The translations under genes were made by a program, and so were the position numbers. A model generated the notes under the pieces. It did not search any database. It was not told the origin of the DNA and worked only from the letters and a program-made list of their open reading frames with translations. 64,000 nt of DNA from Calothrix sp. NIES-4101. Lineage in GTDB: Bacteria > Cyanobacteriota > Cyanobacteriia > Cyanobacteriales > Nostocaceae. Shown here piece after piece: positions 1 to 8,464 of this stretch. Each line of letters starts with the position of its first letter. Position 1 is the stretch's first letter. The stretch lies in the NCBI GenBank assembly GCA_004296455.1, contig AP018280.1, positions 4,960,001-5,024,000 on the forward strand, read 5' to 3'.

Positions 1-593
1 GCAATACTTGAAAGTGCCACAACTCCCATCAACAGCAACAAATCACCAACCCGCTTTGTCCAAAAAGCATCCCTCGCTGCTGTCACCACGAGTGGTTGGG
101 CGTACCAAAAGCCAACCAACAAGTATGTCGATAAAGTTAAGACTTCCAATAGAGCATAGCTGAGAAACAGGGAATCACTAATCGCCAAGCCGCTTAGTGC
201 CGCCTCAAAAAAGCCCATCAACGCAAAAAACCGTGCCAAAGACCAGTCTTTTTCCATGTAGCCAAGGGCATAAATTTGTGCTAGCACACTCAACCCGGTA
301 ATCAAAACCGTTGCCCCAATACTGACAGGCGAAATTTCTAACGCAACTGATAAATCAAATCCCGCAGCACTAAACCAAGTAATAACTGGGTTTTGCTGGT
401 CGCGATTCCAGATATCTTTGAAAACAAGTAGGCTGTGGACAAAACCAATTATCGTTGTCAACAAATTAAAATAAGCAGCTGGTCTGGGTCCTGTACGACG
501 AACTAACCCTACTGCCCAAGGTAGGGTAAAAAGCGCCCCTACTAAGCCGTAAAAAGGAATCCAGCCACTTGTTAAGAATAAAAATTGATTCAT
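1..593 (-). CDS. ndhF: NAD(P)H-quinone oxidoreductase subunit F, CO2-uptake type (partial)
   Basis: The N-terminal 197 residues of a polytopic NdhF subunit are visible, starting at the ATG at 591-593; the gene runs off the left edge. The protein begins MNQFLFLTSGWIPFYG and shows successive hydrophobic helices plus the family segment ALLEVLTLSTYLLVGFWYAQ and the charged stretch RDAFWTKRVGDLL. NdhF subunits form part of the antiporter-like membrane arm of NDH-1. The short N-terminus and the divergent position beside a ccm operon fit the NdhF3/NdhF4 class that works with NdhD3/D4 and CupA/CupB in thylakoid CO2 hydration and uptake. In Anabaena 7120, as I recall, an ndhF4-ndhD4-cupB set diverges from ccm in this way, so F4 is my preferred guess. 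F3 versus F4 is inference; membership of NdhF is firm. Confidence 0.88.
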   Translation of the reverse strand, partial: MNQFLFLTSGWIPFYGLVGALFTLPWAVGLVRRTGPRPAAYFNLLTTIIGFVHSLLVFKDIWNRDQQNPVITWFSAAGFDLSVALEISPVSIGATVLITGLSVLAQIYALGYMEKDWSLARFFALMGFFEAALSGLAISDSLFLSYALLEVLTLSTYLLVGFWYAQPLVVTAARDAFWTKRVGDLLLLMGVVALSSI

Positions 594-1275
594 TTAAGTT
601 TCCTTGCGTTTGTACAAAATGTACAAATTTGACTAGCAGCTATAAACCTATATTGTGGGAATATTTGAATTGATGATGTTCTTTAAACAGCTTTGTCTTT
701 CTGATTTTCCAGGAAAACATGAGAGCAAGACTACAGTACTTTTCATAAATAAATATTTCTATCTCTTTACAAAACGGTAATTTTCAGTTGCTTTTGCTAA
801 TATCAAGACTCCACTTAATAGATTATATAATTTTTTCTTATATAATCCTTGATTTGTGTATAGTTTGATTACCTGATGTTTGAGTTCACAGTAAAGTTGG
901 CAGCAAAAAAACTGGGACACTGCTACTGCACTCCCATCAAGTTAGGTAGTTATTCCCCACCAAGATTTTCAACCCTTGTAAATCGGATTGAAAAAACAAT
1001 ATAAAAAAATTATAAATCAGAAGCGATCGCTCTAGAAAGCCTTAAATATCAATAGTGGGCAAAGAACCCCAGTTTCGATTAAAAGCCTTTTTCTGGAAGG
1101 CGTTAAGATTTTTAAAACTATTTCATTATAAACTATTATAGTAATTTATATTGCCAGGGGTGCAATCGTTTTCTATGCTTAATTTTAGAGTTCTTTTGAA
1201 CTTCCAAAATCGGCACCCCCGTCAAAATTTTTCAAAAATTACTGAAATTGCACTAAATTTTTTAGGAGTCCTGCG
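594..1275. other. Divergent intergenic region between ndhF and ccmK2
   Basis: This 682-base AT-rich region must hold the promoters of ndhF (leftward) and the ccm operon (rightward). It contains a HIP1 site (GCGATCGC) near 1023 and the dyad at 1128-1149 described separately. No convincing gene was seen. Confidence 0.6.
1128..1149. promoter_or_regulatory. AT-rich dyad upstream of ccmK2, possible LysR-type operator
   Basis: The sequence ATAAACTAT-T-ATAGTaaTTTAT is an imperfect palindrome about 125 bases upstream of the ccmK2 start. LysR regulators such as CcmR/NdhR and CmpR bind TTA/TAA-type dyads in front of inorganic-carbon genes. Assignment as an operator is inference, since AT-rich palindromes also arise by chance. 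Confidence 0.3.
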
Positions 1276-1584
1276 ATGCCAATTGCGGTTGGAATGATTG
1301 AAACAAAAGGTTTTCCAGCAGTTGTAGAAGCTGCTGATGCGATGGTGAAAGCCGCTCGTGTAACTTTGGTAGGATATGAAAAAATCGGTAGCGCTCGCGT
1401 TACAGTAATTGTGCGTGGCGACGTATCGGAAGTGCAAGCTTCGGTTGCTGCTGGAATTGAGGCTGCTCGTCGCGTCAATGGCGGTGAAGTGGTTTCCACA
1501 CACATTATTGCTCGTCCTCACGAAAACTTGGAATACGTTCTGCCAATTCGCTACACCGAAGCGGTAGAGCAATTCCGAACTTAG
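1276..1584 (+). CDS. ccmK2: Carboxysome shell hexamer protein CcmK2
   Basis: A 102-residue single BMC-domain protein that tiles the flat facets of the beta-carboxysome shell. It opens [20 protein letters not shown], carries the central pore-loop segment around [15 protein letters not shown], and ends in the [16 protein letters not shown] tail usual for CcmK2. An AGGAG ribosome site (ttaggagtcctgcgATG) fixes the start. It is the first gene of ccmK2-K1-L-M-N, the order known from other beta-cyanobacteria. It is nearly identical to the following CcmK1 through about residue 70, and the two likely form mixed facets. Length and lack of a C-terminal extension separate it from CcmK1. Confidence 0.95.
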   Translation: MPIAVGMIETKGFPAVVEAADAMVKAARVTLVGYEKIGSARVTVIVRGDVSEVQASVAAGIEAARRVNGGEVVSTHIIARPHENLEYVLPIRYTEAVEQFRT

Positions 1585-1942
1585 AGTTTCGGGATTTAAG
1601 TTTTGGGACTTAAGTTTCGGGATTTTAGATTTATGATTTTGCCAAAAGTTGAGCCTTGATGGTGAGCAGTTGTCGCTACTTGTAACATCTGGTATTACCG
1701 GGAGGGTTTCTCTCCATTGCCAACTTTTGCAAATGGATTTTAGATTTAGCTGTTAGTGAATCACTTAAGCGAAGTCAAACATGGAAGATGTACTTTTATT
1801 TTTAAGTAAAGTCCCAATCCAAAATCCACAATCTAAAATCTAAAATCTAAAATCCCCAATCACTCAGGGCATTGCCCATCTTGTCAATGAAATAGTTTTA
1901 CTGGTTTTCAGTTTTTAGCTCGCTGGTTAAGGATTTAAAATA
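1585..1942 (+). other. ccmK2-ccmK1 spacer with short tandem repeats
   Basis: This 358-base spacer contains near-repeats of 'tttcgggattt' just after ccmK2 (1586-1630) and a 7-base tandem repeat (aatctaa) at about 1815-1860. No gene was seen. A spacer this long inside the operon could uncouple ccmK2 from ccmK1 expression. Confidence 0.6.
1815..1860. repeat. Heptamer tandem repeat (STRR-like)
   Basis: Three in-register copies of AATCTAA (from 1830) are flanked by degenerate copies. Period-7 short tandem repeats are a known feature of heterocystous cyanobacterial genomes. Confidence 0.75.
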
Positions 1943-2290
1943 ATGTCAATTGCAGTAGGAATGGTTGAGACTCTGGGTTTCCCAGCAGTTGTAGAAGCGG
2001 CTGATGCGATGGTAAAAGCTGCACGTGTTACTTTGGTTGGATACGAAAAAATTGGTAGTGGTCGCGTTACAGTAATCGTACGTGGTGACGTATCGGAAGT
2101 ACAAGCTTCGGTAGCAGCCGGAGTTGATAATGTCAAGCGCGTTAGTGGTGGACAAGTTTTATCCACCCACATCATTGCTCGTCCCCACGAAAACTTGGAA
2201 TATGTTCTCCCAATTCGTTATACCGAAGATGTCGAACAATTCCGCGAAAATGTGAATGCTATTCGTCCTTTCGGTAATAGAAGACCGTAA
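1943..2290 (+). CDS. ccmK1: Carboxysome shell hexamer protein CcmK1
   Basis: A 115-residue BMC-domain shell protein that forms hexamers on the carboxysome facets. The first 100 residues repeat those of CcmK2 almost exactly ([20 protein letters not shown], then [15 protein letters not shown]). A C-terminal extension ending [11 protein letters not shown] marks it as the CcmK1 type. An AAGGA site precedes the ATG (ttaaggatttaaaataATG). The stop lies 7 bases before the ccmL start, so the two are co-transcribed and perhaps translationally coupled. Confidence 0.94.
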   Translation: MSIAVGMVETLGFPAVVEAADAMVKAARVTLVGYEKIGSGRVTVIVRGDVSEVQASVAAGVDNVKRVSGGQVLSTHIIARPHENLEYVLPIRYTEDVEQFRENVNAIRPFGNRRP

Positions 2291-2297
2291 TTGAGTA

Positions 2298-2600
2298 ATG
2301 CAAATTGCTAAAGTTCGCGGTACGGTAGTTAGCACTCAAAAAGAACCAACTCTCAGAGGTGTGAAACTACTGTTGTTGCAATTAGTCGATGAAGAAGGAC
2401 AACTCCTGCAAAAATATGAAGTGGCTGCTGATAGCGTCGGTGCGGGAGTTGATGAGTGGGTACTCGTAAGTCGTGGTAGTGCCGCTCGTCAAATTCAGGG
2501 AAACGAACAACGTCCCTTAGACGCAGCAGTTGTAGCGATAATTGATACGATTCACGTTGAAGATCGCCTGCTTTACAGTAAAAAAGACCAATATCGATAA
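2298..2600 (+). CDS. ccmL: Carboxysome vertex pentamer protein CcmL
   Basis: A 100-residue EutN/CcmL-family protein that forms the pentamers closing the vertices of the icosahedral shell. The start MQIAKVRGTVVSTQKEPTLR, the core VAADSVGAGVDEWVLVSRGSAAR, and the ending DTIHVEDRLLYSKKDQYR are those of CcmL at normal full length. The ATG follows ccmK1 by 7 bases; no strong ribosome site is seen, consistent with coupling to ccmK1. Confidence 0.95.
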   Translation: MQIAKVRGTVVSTQKEPTLRGVKLLLLQLVDEEGQLLQKYEVAADSVGAGVDEWVLVSRGSAARQIQGNEQRPLDAAVVAIIDTIHVEDRLLYSKKDQYR

Positions 2601-2770
2601 GTTATTAGTTATTTAGTCATTGGGTCATTAGTCGCTAGTCATTGGGTCATTAGTCATTCGTCATTGGTAATTGGTCACTCGTAAAGACAAATCACAAAAG
2701 GCAAAAGACAAAGCACAAATAACAAAGGGCAACGGACAAATGACAGTGCTTTTTCAGGAGGAATCTAGTA
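2601..2770 (+). repeat. ccmL-ccmM spacer with direct repeats
   Basis: Repeated 'tcattgggtcattagtc' and related units (2615-2670), then runs of 'aaaagacaaa/gcacaaa' type, fill this spacer. These are dispersed low-complexity repeats common between cyanobacterial genes. A strong ribosome site (caggagg) for ccmM lies at its end. Confidence 0.6.
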
Positions 2771-4462
2771 ATGGCAGTCCGCAGCACGGCGGAGGCGGCA
2801 CCCCCAACCCCGTGGTCAAGAGATTTAGCTGAACCGAGTATTCATGCAACCGCTTTTGTACATTCGTTTTCCCACATTATTGGGGACGTAGAGATTGGTG
2901 CAAACGTAATTATTGCTCCCGGTACTTCGATTCGAGCTGATGAAGGTGCGCCGTTTTATATCGGTGAAAATACCAATATCCAAGATGGTGTGGTTATACA
3001 CGGCTTGGAACAAGGTCGCGTCATTGGCGACAATAAACAAGAATACTCAGTATGGGTAGGAAAAAATACTTGCCTTACCCACATGGCGCTGATTCACGGC
3101 CCTTGCTATGTGGGAGATAACTGTTTTATCGGCTTTCGCTCAACTGTGTTTAATGCCAAAATTGGTGCTGGCTGCATCGTTATGATGCACGCATTAATCC
3201 AAGATGTGGAAATTCCACCGGGTAAATACGTAGGTTCTGGAGTCGTAATTACTAGCCAGCAACAGGCCGATCGCCTACCGGATGTGCAGGCAGAAGACAA
3301 GGAATTTGCCCATCACGTAGTTGGTATAAATCAAGCATTGAGGGCTGGTTATCTTTGTGCTGCGGACAATAAATGCATTGCGCCGATTCGGAATGAATTA
3401 GCGAAATCTTATACAGATACAAGTAACGGTTTTAGTTTTGCATTTGAAAGGAGCGATGAGGTGTCGAGTAATCGGTTGGGTGCCCAAACAGTAGAGCAAC
3501 TGCGCTATTTGTTGGAACAGGGATTTAAGATTGGCACGGAACATGTAGACCAAAGACGTTTCCGTACAGGTTCGTGGAATAGCTGTAAACCGATTGAAGT
3601 CCGATCGCTCAACGATGCGATCGCATCACTAGAATCGTGTTTGGCAGATCATAGCGGTGAGTATGTGCGTCTGTTTGGAATTGACAATGGCAAGCGCCGC
3701 GTTTTGGAAACTATTATTCAGCGTCCGGATGGAACTGTAGACGCTCCTGCATCAACTAGCTTTAAAGCCCCTACTAGCAGCAGTAGCTACAATAATGGTA
3801 ACGGTTCTAGTAACGGCTACAGCAATGGCAGCGCTAAAATTAGCAGCGACACAATCGAAAAAATTCGCCAATTGCTATCAGGTGGTTACAGAATTGGTAC
3901 AGAACATGTTGACGAGCGCCGTTTCCGTACAGGTTCTTGGCAAAGTTGTCAACCCATCGAATCAAGTTCCGCCAACGATGTCATCGCCGCTTTGGAAGAG
4001 TGCATGATTCAACATCAAGGCGAGTATGTCCGCTTGATTGGCATCGACACCAAAGCTAAGCGTCGCGTCCTCGAAAGCATTATCCAACGCCCCAATGGTG
4101 TAGTCACAACTGCGAGCAGCAGTTCCAGCCAATCTTTTACCCCAGCAACGAGCGCATCGAGCAGTTCCAGCAGCTACTCCGGTAGTACAGCAACTACAAC
4201 CCGTCTGGCTTCGGAAGTCATCGATCATTTACGTCAACTCCTGGCTGGTGGGTATAAAATCAGTGCTGAACACGTAGATCAACGTCGCTTCCGTACAGGT
4301 TCCTGGCAAAGTTGTGGGCAAATCGAAGCGCGTTCAGATCGTGATGCCGCAGCCGCACTCGAATCCTTCCTTTCTGAATATCAAGGTGAATATGTGCGCT
4401 TAATTGGCATTGATCCCAAAGCTAAACGTCGTGTTCTGGAATTGATTATTCAACGTCCGTAA
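2771..4462 (+). CDS. ccmM: Carboxysome assembly protein CcmM (gamma-carbonic anhydrase plus three RbcS-like modules)
   Basis: A 563-residue scaffold that links Rubisco, the shell and CcmN. Residues about 20-205 form a left-handed beta-helix gamma-carbonic anhydrase domain with Zn-type ligands His77, His104 and His109, the Arg55/Asp57 pair, and two cysteines (196 and 202) at the spacing of the activating disulfide known in Thermosynechococcus CcmM. This suggests a catalytically competent domain. Three RbcS-like (SSUL) modules follow at about 234-321, 357-443 and 478-563, each with a RRFRTGSW motif, separated by Ser/Asn-rich linkers. Modules 1 and 2 have two cysteines each; module 3 keeps only the first. 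A caggagg site sets the start. An internal start at 3461 would give the short isoform. Confidence 0.96.
   Translation: MAVRSTAEAAPPTPWSRDLAEPSIHATAFVHSFSHIIGDVEIGANVIIAPGTSIRADEGAPFYIGENTNIQDGVVIHGLEQGRVIGDNKQEYSVWVGKNTCLTHMALIHGPCYVGDNCFIGFRSTVFNAKIGAGCIVMMHALIQDVEIPPGKYVGSGVVITSQQQADRLPDVQAEDKEFAHHVVGINQALRAGYLCAADNKCIAPIRNELAKSYTDTSNGFSFAFERSDEVSSNRLGAQTVEQLRYLLEQGFKIGTEHVDQRRFRTGSWNSCKPIEVRSLNDAIASLESCLADHSGEYVRLFGIDNGKRRVLETIIQRPDGTVDAPASTSFKAPTSSSSYNNGNGSSNGYSNGSAKISSDTIEKIRQLLSGGYRIGTEHVDERRFRTGSWQSCQPIESSSANDVIAALEECMIQHQGEYVRLIGIDTKAKRRVLESIIQRPNGVVTTASSSSSQSFTPATSASSSSSSYSGSTATTTRLASEVIDHLRQLLAGGYKISAEHVDQRRFRTGSWQSCGQIEARSDRDAAAALESFLSEYQGEYVRLIGIDPKAKRRVLELIIQRP
3447..3463 (+). 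promoter_or_regulatory. Internal Shine-Dalgarno and GTG start for short CcmM isoform
   Basis: AAAGGAG (3447-3453) lies 7 bases before an in-frame GTG (3461-3463, codon 231), exactly at the junction between the carbonic-anhydrase domain and the first RbcS-like module. Initiation here would yield a 333-residue CcmM35-like protein of three SSUL modules. The short form is known from other beta-cyanobacteria; its use here is inferred from position and the strong ribosome site. Confidence 0.8.
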
Positions 4463-4658
4463 TTTGACGTAGTTAAAGAATAGGGGGACATGGGGTGCGG
4501 GGACGCGGAGAAATGAGGACGTGGGGACGCGGGGACAATAAAGACATACTAGAAATGGAAAATTTTTATTTGTGTCTCCCCCTCTCCCCCTCTCCGTATT
4601 CCCAACTTCCACTTACCCCACTCGCCCTCCATTGCCCCAATTTAGGTATCAATTTCTT
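4463..4658. repeat. G-rich / C-rich dispersed repeat between ccmM and ccmN
   Basis: A G-rich arm with 'ggggacgcgg' units (about 4482-4540) is followed by a C-rich arm with 'tctccccctctcccc' (about 4574-4605), so the RNA could fold into a long imperfect hairpin. A related 'ggcggggacgcg' unit occurs at about 56125. It looks like a dispersed palindromic cyanobacterial repeat sitting in the operon. Confidence 0.6.
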
Positions 4659-5456
4659 ATGTCTGTGCCGCCACTGCGTCTAGGCAGTAGCTTTGAATCA
4701 TACATCAGTGGCGAGGTGATAATTCACAAGAGTGCTGTAATCGCGCCAGGAGTTATTATTCAAGCGGCTCCAAATAGCAAAATTATTATTGGTGCTGGGG
4801 TATGTATTGGCATGGGTTCAATTATCCAAGCTGATACAGGGACTCTAGAAATCGAGGCAGGAGCCAGCTTAGGAGCCGGATTTTTGATGGTTGGGGAAGG
4901 TAAAATTGGAGCTAATGCTTGTATTGGTGCAGCCAGCACTGTTTTTAGGTGTTCTGTCGCCTCAGGACAGGTAATTCAACCAGGTTCAATTTTGGCATAT
5001 TGCGATCGCCATAGTCGCCAGATGATTGAGGCAACTACAGAAAATCCAATAGAAAAGCAAAATCAAATACCTGCAAGTCATCCAACAACAGGCAATATTC
5101 CAGAGCCGCAAGAGATTAGTGATATTAATCACGATATTAATGATGATTTATGGGGATTACCCGATTCATCGTCAACAAATCCTCAAACAACTTCTCAAAC
5201 AGATAACGGCAGTAAACCTTCGCCATCTCAATCACCAGCTAGTAATATTACCCCTGTTGCCAATCAAAATCACTCATCTGAAGATTCAACACAACCTCAA
5301 ACAACCACTGAAACCAGCGAAACTGTTGAATCATCAATTACATCAACTGACACACTTGGTAATCATGTTTACGGACAAAGTAGCGTACAACGTCTTTTAA
5401 TTACTTTATTCCCCCATCGGCAGTCATTAAATAAACCTTCGCCAGAGGACGATTAA
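4659..5456 (+). CDS. ccmN: Carboxysome assembly protein CcmN
   Basis: A 265-residue adaptor that binds CcmM and recruits the shell. I chose the ATG at 4659 (MSVPPLRLGSSFESYISGEV) because the longer in-frame extension to 4572 would translate the C-rich repeat. Residues about 10-120 are hexapeptide (left-handed beta-helix) repeats related to the CcmM N-domain. A long Ser/Thr/Gln/Pro-rich linker follows (about 125-230). The C-terminus holds an amphipathic helix, VYGQSSVQRLLITLFPHRQS, typical of the CcmN encapsulation peptide that docks on CcmK. No strong ribosome site precedes the ATG. Confidence 0.92.
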   Translation: MSVPPLRLGSSFESYISGEVIIHKSAVIAPGVIIQAAPNSKIIIGAGVCIGMGSIIQADTGTLEIEAGASLGAGFLMVGEGKIGANACIGAASTVFRCSVASGQVIQPGSILAYCDRHSRQMIEATTENPIEKQNQIPASHPTTGNIPEPQEISDINHDINDDLWGLPDSSSTNPQTTSQTDNGSKPSPSQSPASNITPVANQNHSSEDSTQPQTTTETSETVESSITSTDTLGNHVYGQSSVQRLLITLFPHRQSLNKPSPEDD

Positions 5457-5710
5457 TCTGAATAAGTGTTAATTCTTAAGTATGTCGGTAAAAATAGAAT
5501 TAATTGTCAGGTATTAGTTATTAATTCTTCTTTGTTCTTGGTTAGCAGCTAGGTTTAATTCCAGAAAAAACCCTCTGAGAAGTGAATATACTCTCTTAAT
5601 TGGTTTCGATTGTAACTACGTACTGAATTACCAATAACGAACAACTAGTAACCAATACCCATCAATCCTTACCCATTAACTCTTAAGTTGATTATCCTGG
5701 AGAACTGAAC
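5457..5710 (+). other. ccmN-ccmO spacer
   Basis: A 254-base AT-rich spacer with 'accaataacgaacaactagtaaccaata' type low-complexity repeats near 5630-5665 and a GGAG ribosome site for ccmO near 5699. No gene was seen. Confidence 0.5.
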
Positions 5711-6511
5711 ATGGGGGAATATGAACGACGCTTGATGAGCACACAACGACAACAACCTCGTCACAATAACTTCAGCGATACTGCCCTGGGTATGGTTTCA
5801 ACCCGCAGTTTCCCGGCAATTGTTGGGACTGCGGATATGATGCTGAAATCAGCTGGTGTACATCTAATTGGTTATGAGAAAATTGGCGATGGTCATTGTA
5901 CTGCGATCGTCAGAGGTGGAATTGCGGATGTACGTTTGGCTGTTCAAGCTGGTGAAGATACGGCAAAACAATTTGATGAGTTTGTTTCCAGTTTGGTAAT
6001 CCCCCGTCCTTACCCCAACTTGGAAATTATTCTTCCTATCACTAGCCGTTTGAGTGAACTCGCCGAAGGCGGTTCTTACAGTCGTTTGAGTAATCAAGCG
6101 ATCGGATTGATTGAAACTAGGGGTTTCCCCGCAATGGTAGGAGCCGCAGACGCAATGCTCAAATCTGCCGATGTCCAATTGGCAGCATATGAAAAAATTG
6201 GTGCTGGTTTGTGTACGGCAATTATTCGCGGTTCGGTGGCAAATGTTGCTGTGGCAGTAGAAGCTGGAATGAATGAAGCTGAACGCATTGGCGAACTCAA
6301 TGCAGTGATGGTAATTCCTCGACCACTTGATGAACTCGAACAAACCCTTCCAGTTGCTAGCTGTTGGATTGAAAAACATCAACCGTTAGATGAGCCATTA
6401 AGTCAGCCACTAAACTTGCCAATTAATATTAAGGAACCAATTGTCGAAGTTGAGGTTGTGCAATTACCCGATTTAGCCAAACTTCCCATGAAGATTATAG
6501 AAGAACCGTAA
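5711..6511 (+). CDS. ccmO: Tandem-BMC carboxysome shell protein CcmO
   Basis: A 266-residue protein with two consecutive BMC domains (about 24-112 and 127-215), expected to form pseudohexameric trimers in the shell and essential for beta-carboxysomes in model strains. Each half has the family signature (ALGMVSTRSFPAIVGTADMM and AIGLIETRGFPAMVGAADAM). The linker contains LSELAEGGSYSRLS. A C-terminal tail of about 50 residues is Pro/Glu/Leu-rich with acidic ends. A ctggag site precedes the ATG by about 9 bases. The 254-base gap after ccmN leaves open whether it shares the main operon transcript. Confidence 0.9.
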   Translation: MGEYERRLMSTQRQQPRHNNFSDTALGMVSTRSFPAIVGTADMMLKSAGVHLIGYEKIGDGHCTAIVRGGIADVRLAVQAGEDTAKQFDEFVSSLVIPRPYPNLEIILPITSRLSELAEGGSYSRLSNQAIGLIETRGFPAMVGAADAMLKSADVQLAAYEKIGAGLCTAIIRGSVANVAVAVEAGMNEAERIGELNAVMVIPRPLDELEQTLPVASCWIEKHQPLDEPLSQPLNLPINIKEPIVEVEVVQLPDLAKLPMKIIEEP

Positions 6512-6545
6512 ACATTATTTATACGGTAATTTTTAGATATTTAAA
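6505..6545 (+). terminator. Weak terminator-like hairpin after ccmO
   Basis: ACCGTA (overlapping the stop codon) pairs with TACGGT at 6532-6537 and is followed by AATTTTT. The 6-bp stem with a 21-base loop is weak, so this is only a candidate end of the ccm operon. Confidence 0.3.
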
Positions 6546-7264
6546 TTGAAAAATCATCATTTTTTTGGTGTTAGCCTCTAAATACACCTTAATCTGAGAT
6601 ATTCTTTAGTCCTTTTTAGACATCCATCCTTTTAGTTAGGGACGTGGATTAAATCAACTACAAAATTCAGGTGTATTATCCCGTTTCACTATGATTCTGA
6701 TACATTTGGCAATCAGGGAGATAAAGGAGAGGATTTGTATGCCATCTTTTTTCCCATATTTTTGAAATTAAATTGTATGGCTGTAAGCAACTAATATACC
6801 CGACTATACCCGACAAAATTTTGGATAATTCAATTCATATTCCTGAAAACATCTATCCATAAACATCGATCCCACAAATTTACTTTTGTTTATAATCGAA
6901 AAAACTTATAGATATTTATATCGACATAACTATACTAAATGTTAGTGTTCTGTGATACTAGTGATATGTGTGATGTGATTTGAGGTGTAAGATTGCTCAT
7001 TTTAGTCAAAAATGCCTAGCCTTTGTTAGCTGAGATGATTATTTGTCATGATTGGGATTTGTTGTTTGTAGAAATAACAAAATCAGAAACTATGTGGCAT
7101 TAATCTGTGCCGTAAGTGAGTACAAAACATAATCATTAGTAAGCAACAAAGAATCAACTACTCAATCTCAACAAAAGCGATCGCATAATCGCGCCAATTG
7201 AATCAAGCCAAGGCACTGAGATTAATTACTGTATATATGAACTGCTACTAGAGGAGAAACACTG
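6512..7264. other. ccmO-cmpR intergenic region
   Basis: A 753-base AT-rich region with two adjacent copies of ATACCCGAC (6796-6814) and a HIP1 site near 7178. It should contain the cmpR promoter. No gene or known RNA was recognised. Confidence 0.5.
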
Positions 7265-8194
7265 TTGAATCAAGCGACCCTACACCAGTTGAAGGTGTTC
7301 GAGGCGGCAGCACGTCACGGAAGTTTTACTCGCGCTGCCGAGGAACTATTTCTAACCCAACCCACAGTTTCGATGCAAATTAAGCAACTGACAAAATCAG
7401 TGGGATTACCTCTGTTTGAACAAGTTGGGAAACGCCTATACTTGACGGAAGCCGGAAGAGAATTGTTTGCGACTTGTCGTCAAATTTTTGAGACAATAGC
7501 TCAATTTGAAATGAAAGTAGCAGATTTGAAAGGACTAAAACAAGGACAATTACGCTTGGCTGTAATTACAACAGCCAAATATTTTATTCCCCGTTTATTA
7601 GGGCGATTTTGTCAACTATATCCAGGTATAGATATTTCCTTACAAGTTACCAATCATGAAGGTATTCTTGATCGGATGAGTGGGAATATGGATGACTTGT
7701 ACATTATGAGCCAAGTTCCCGACCATTTAGATGTAAATTTTCAGCCATTTCTCGCAAATCCTCTAGTTGTTCTAGCACCAATTAATCATCCGCTAGTCAA
7801 AGAAAAAAATATTTCTATTCAAAGACTCGCAGATGAGCCTTTTATTATGCGAGAACCAGGTTCGGGAACTCGTCGTGCAATCCAGAAGTTATTTGATGAA
7901 AATGGTGTTGCTGTCAAAGTGAAGTTGGAATTGGGAAGTAACGAAGCAATAAAACAGGCTATTGCTGGAGGTTTGGGAATATCAGTTTTATCGCGTCATA
8001 CTTTGATCCCAGAAATGGGGGATTTAGCTATTTTGGATGTGGAGCATTTCCCAATCAAGCGCAATTGGTATATGGTTTACCCAAACGGTAAGCAGCTATC
8101 GATTGTAGCGCGAACTTATTGTGATTATCTTTTGGAAGCCGCCAAAGAGTTTGTTGATAACAATGCTGGACTTTACGCAGAAGCCCAAAGCTGA
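7265..8194 (+). CDS. cmpR: LysR-family transcriptional regulator, CmpR type
   Basis: A 309-residue LysR regulator. The winged helix-turn-helix (residues 1-62) reads LHQLKVFEAAARHGSFTRAA and then LTQPTVSMQIKQLTKSVG, which matches the CmpR group closely and differs from the RbcR/PacR group, whose N-terminus starts with a different LDQLRILKAIA-like sequence. The effector domain spans about 90-295. CmpR activates high-affinity bicarbonate transport genes under carbon limitation, sensing Calvin-cycle and photorespiratory metabolites; the neighbouring ccm operon fits. The start is TTG at 7265, with gaggag about 10 bases upstream; there is no suitable ATG nearby. Confidence 0.85.
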   Translation: MNQATLHQLKVFEAAARHGSFTRAAEELFLTQPTVSMQIKQLTKSVGLPLFEQVGKRLYLTEAGRELFATCRQIFETIAQFEMKVADLKGLKQGQLRLAVITTAKYFIPRLLGRFCQLYPGIDISLQVTNHEGILDRMSGNMDDLYIMSQVPDHLDVNFQPFLANPLVVLAPINHPLVKEKNISIQRLADEPFIMREPGSGTRRAIQKLFDENGVAVKVKLELGSNEAIKQAIAGGLGISVLSRHTLIPEMGDLAILDVEHFPIKRNWYMVYPNGKQLSIVARTYCDYLLEAAKEFVDNNAGLYAEAQS

Positions 8195-8371
8195 AGCCCA
8201 CAGTTAAAACTAGTTCAGATATCAAGGTGTCACATCGCACCATTTAACTTGTTGTCAATAGCAGGAGAATTCAGAATTAAGAATCATAGCAGTTACCAGG
8301 GTAATTAGGACAAACTTAAATAATCAGAGACTTATGCAGATAAGACTTTGAAAAAGCTGACTCCTGACTAC

Positions 8372-8438
8372 GCTGAAAATCAAAAATAGCCAAAAATATC
8401 TTGCCAGCCATGCTGAAAATCAAAAATAGCCAAAAATA
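8372..8438. repeat. Two 27-base direct repeats with a 40-base period
   Basis: The same 27 bases occur at 8372-8398 and 8412-8438, beginning GCTGAAAATCAAAAATAGCC, with 13 bases between them. They lie 26 bases upstream of the following gene's start, so they may affect its expression. Confidence 0.85.
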
Positions 8439-8464
8439 GCAAGTAAAAACAAGGAAAACTGGTA

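Noticed and set aside
1239-1505. Antisense frames over ccmK2 (and similar over ccmK1, ccmO)
   Set aside because: They mirror the conserved BMC coding sequence and have no independent support.
1815-1860. Possible CRISPR array from short repeats
   Set aside because: The period is 7 bases with no unique spacers, so it is a tandem heptamer repeat.
4572-4658. Longer N-terminus for CcmN
   Set aside because: The extension would translate a C-rich dispersed repeat; the ATG at 4659 starts the conserved CcmN sequence.
7265-8194. RbcR/PacR identity for the LysR regulator
   Set aside because: The N-terminal helix-turn-helix matches the CmpR group and not the RbcR/PacR group.
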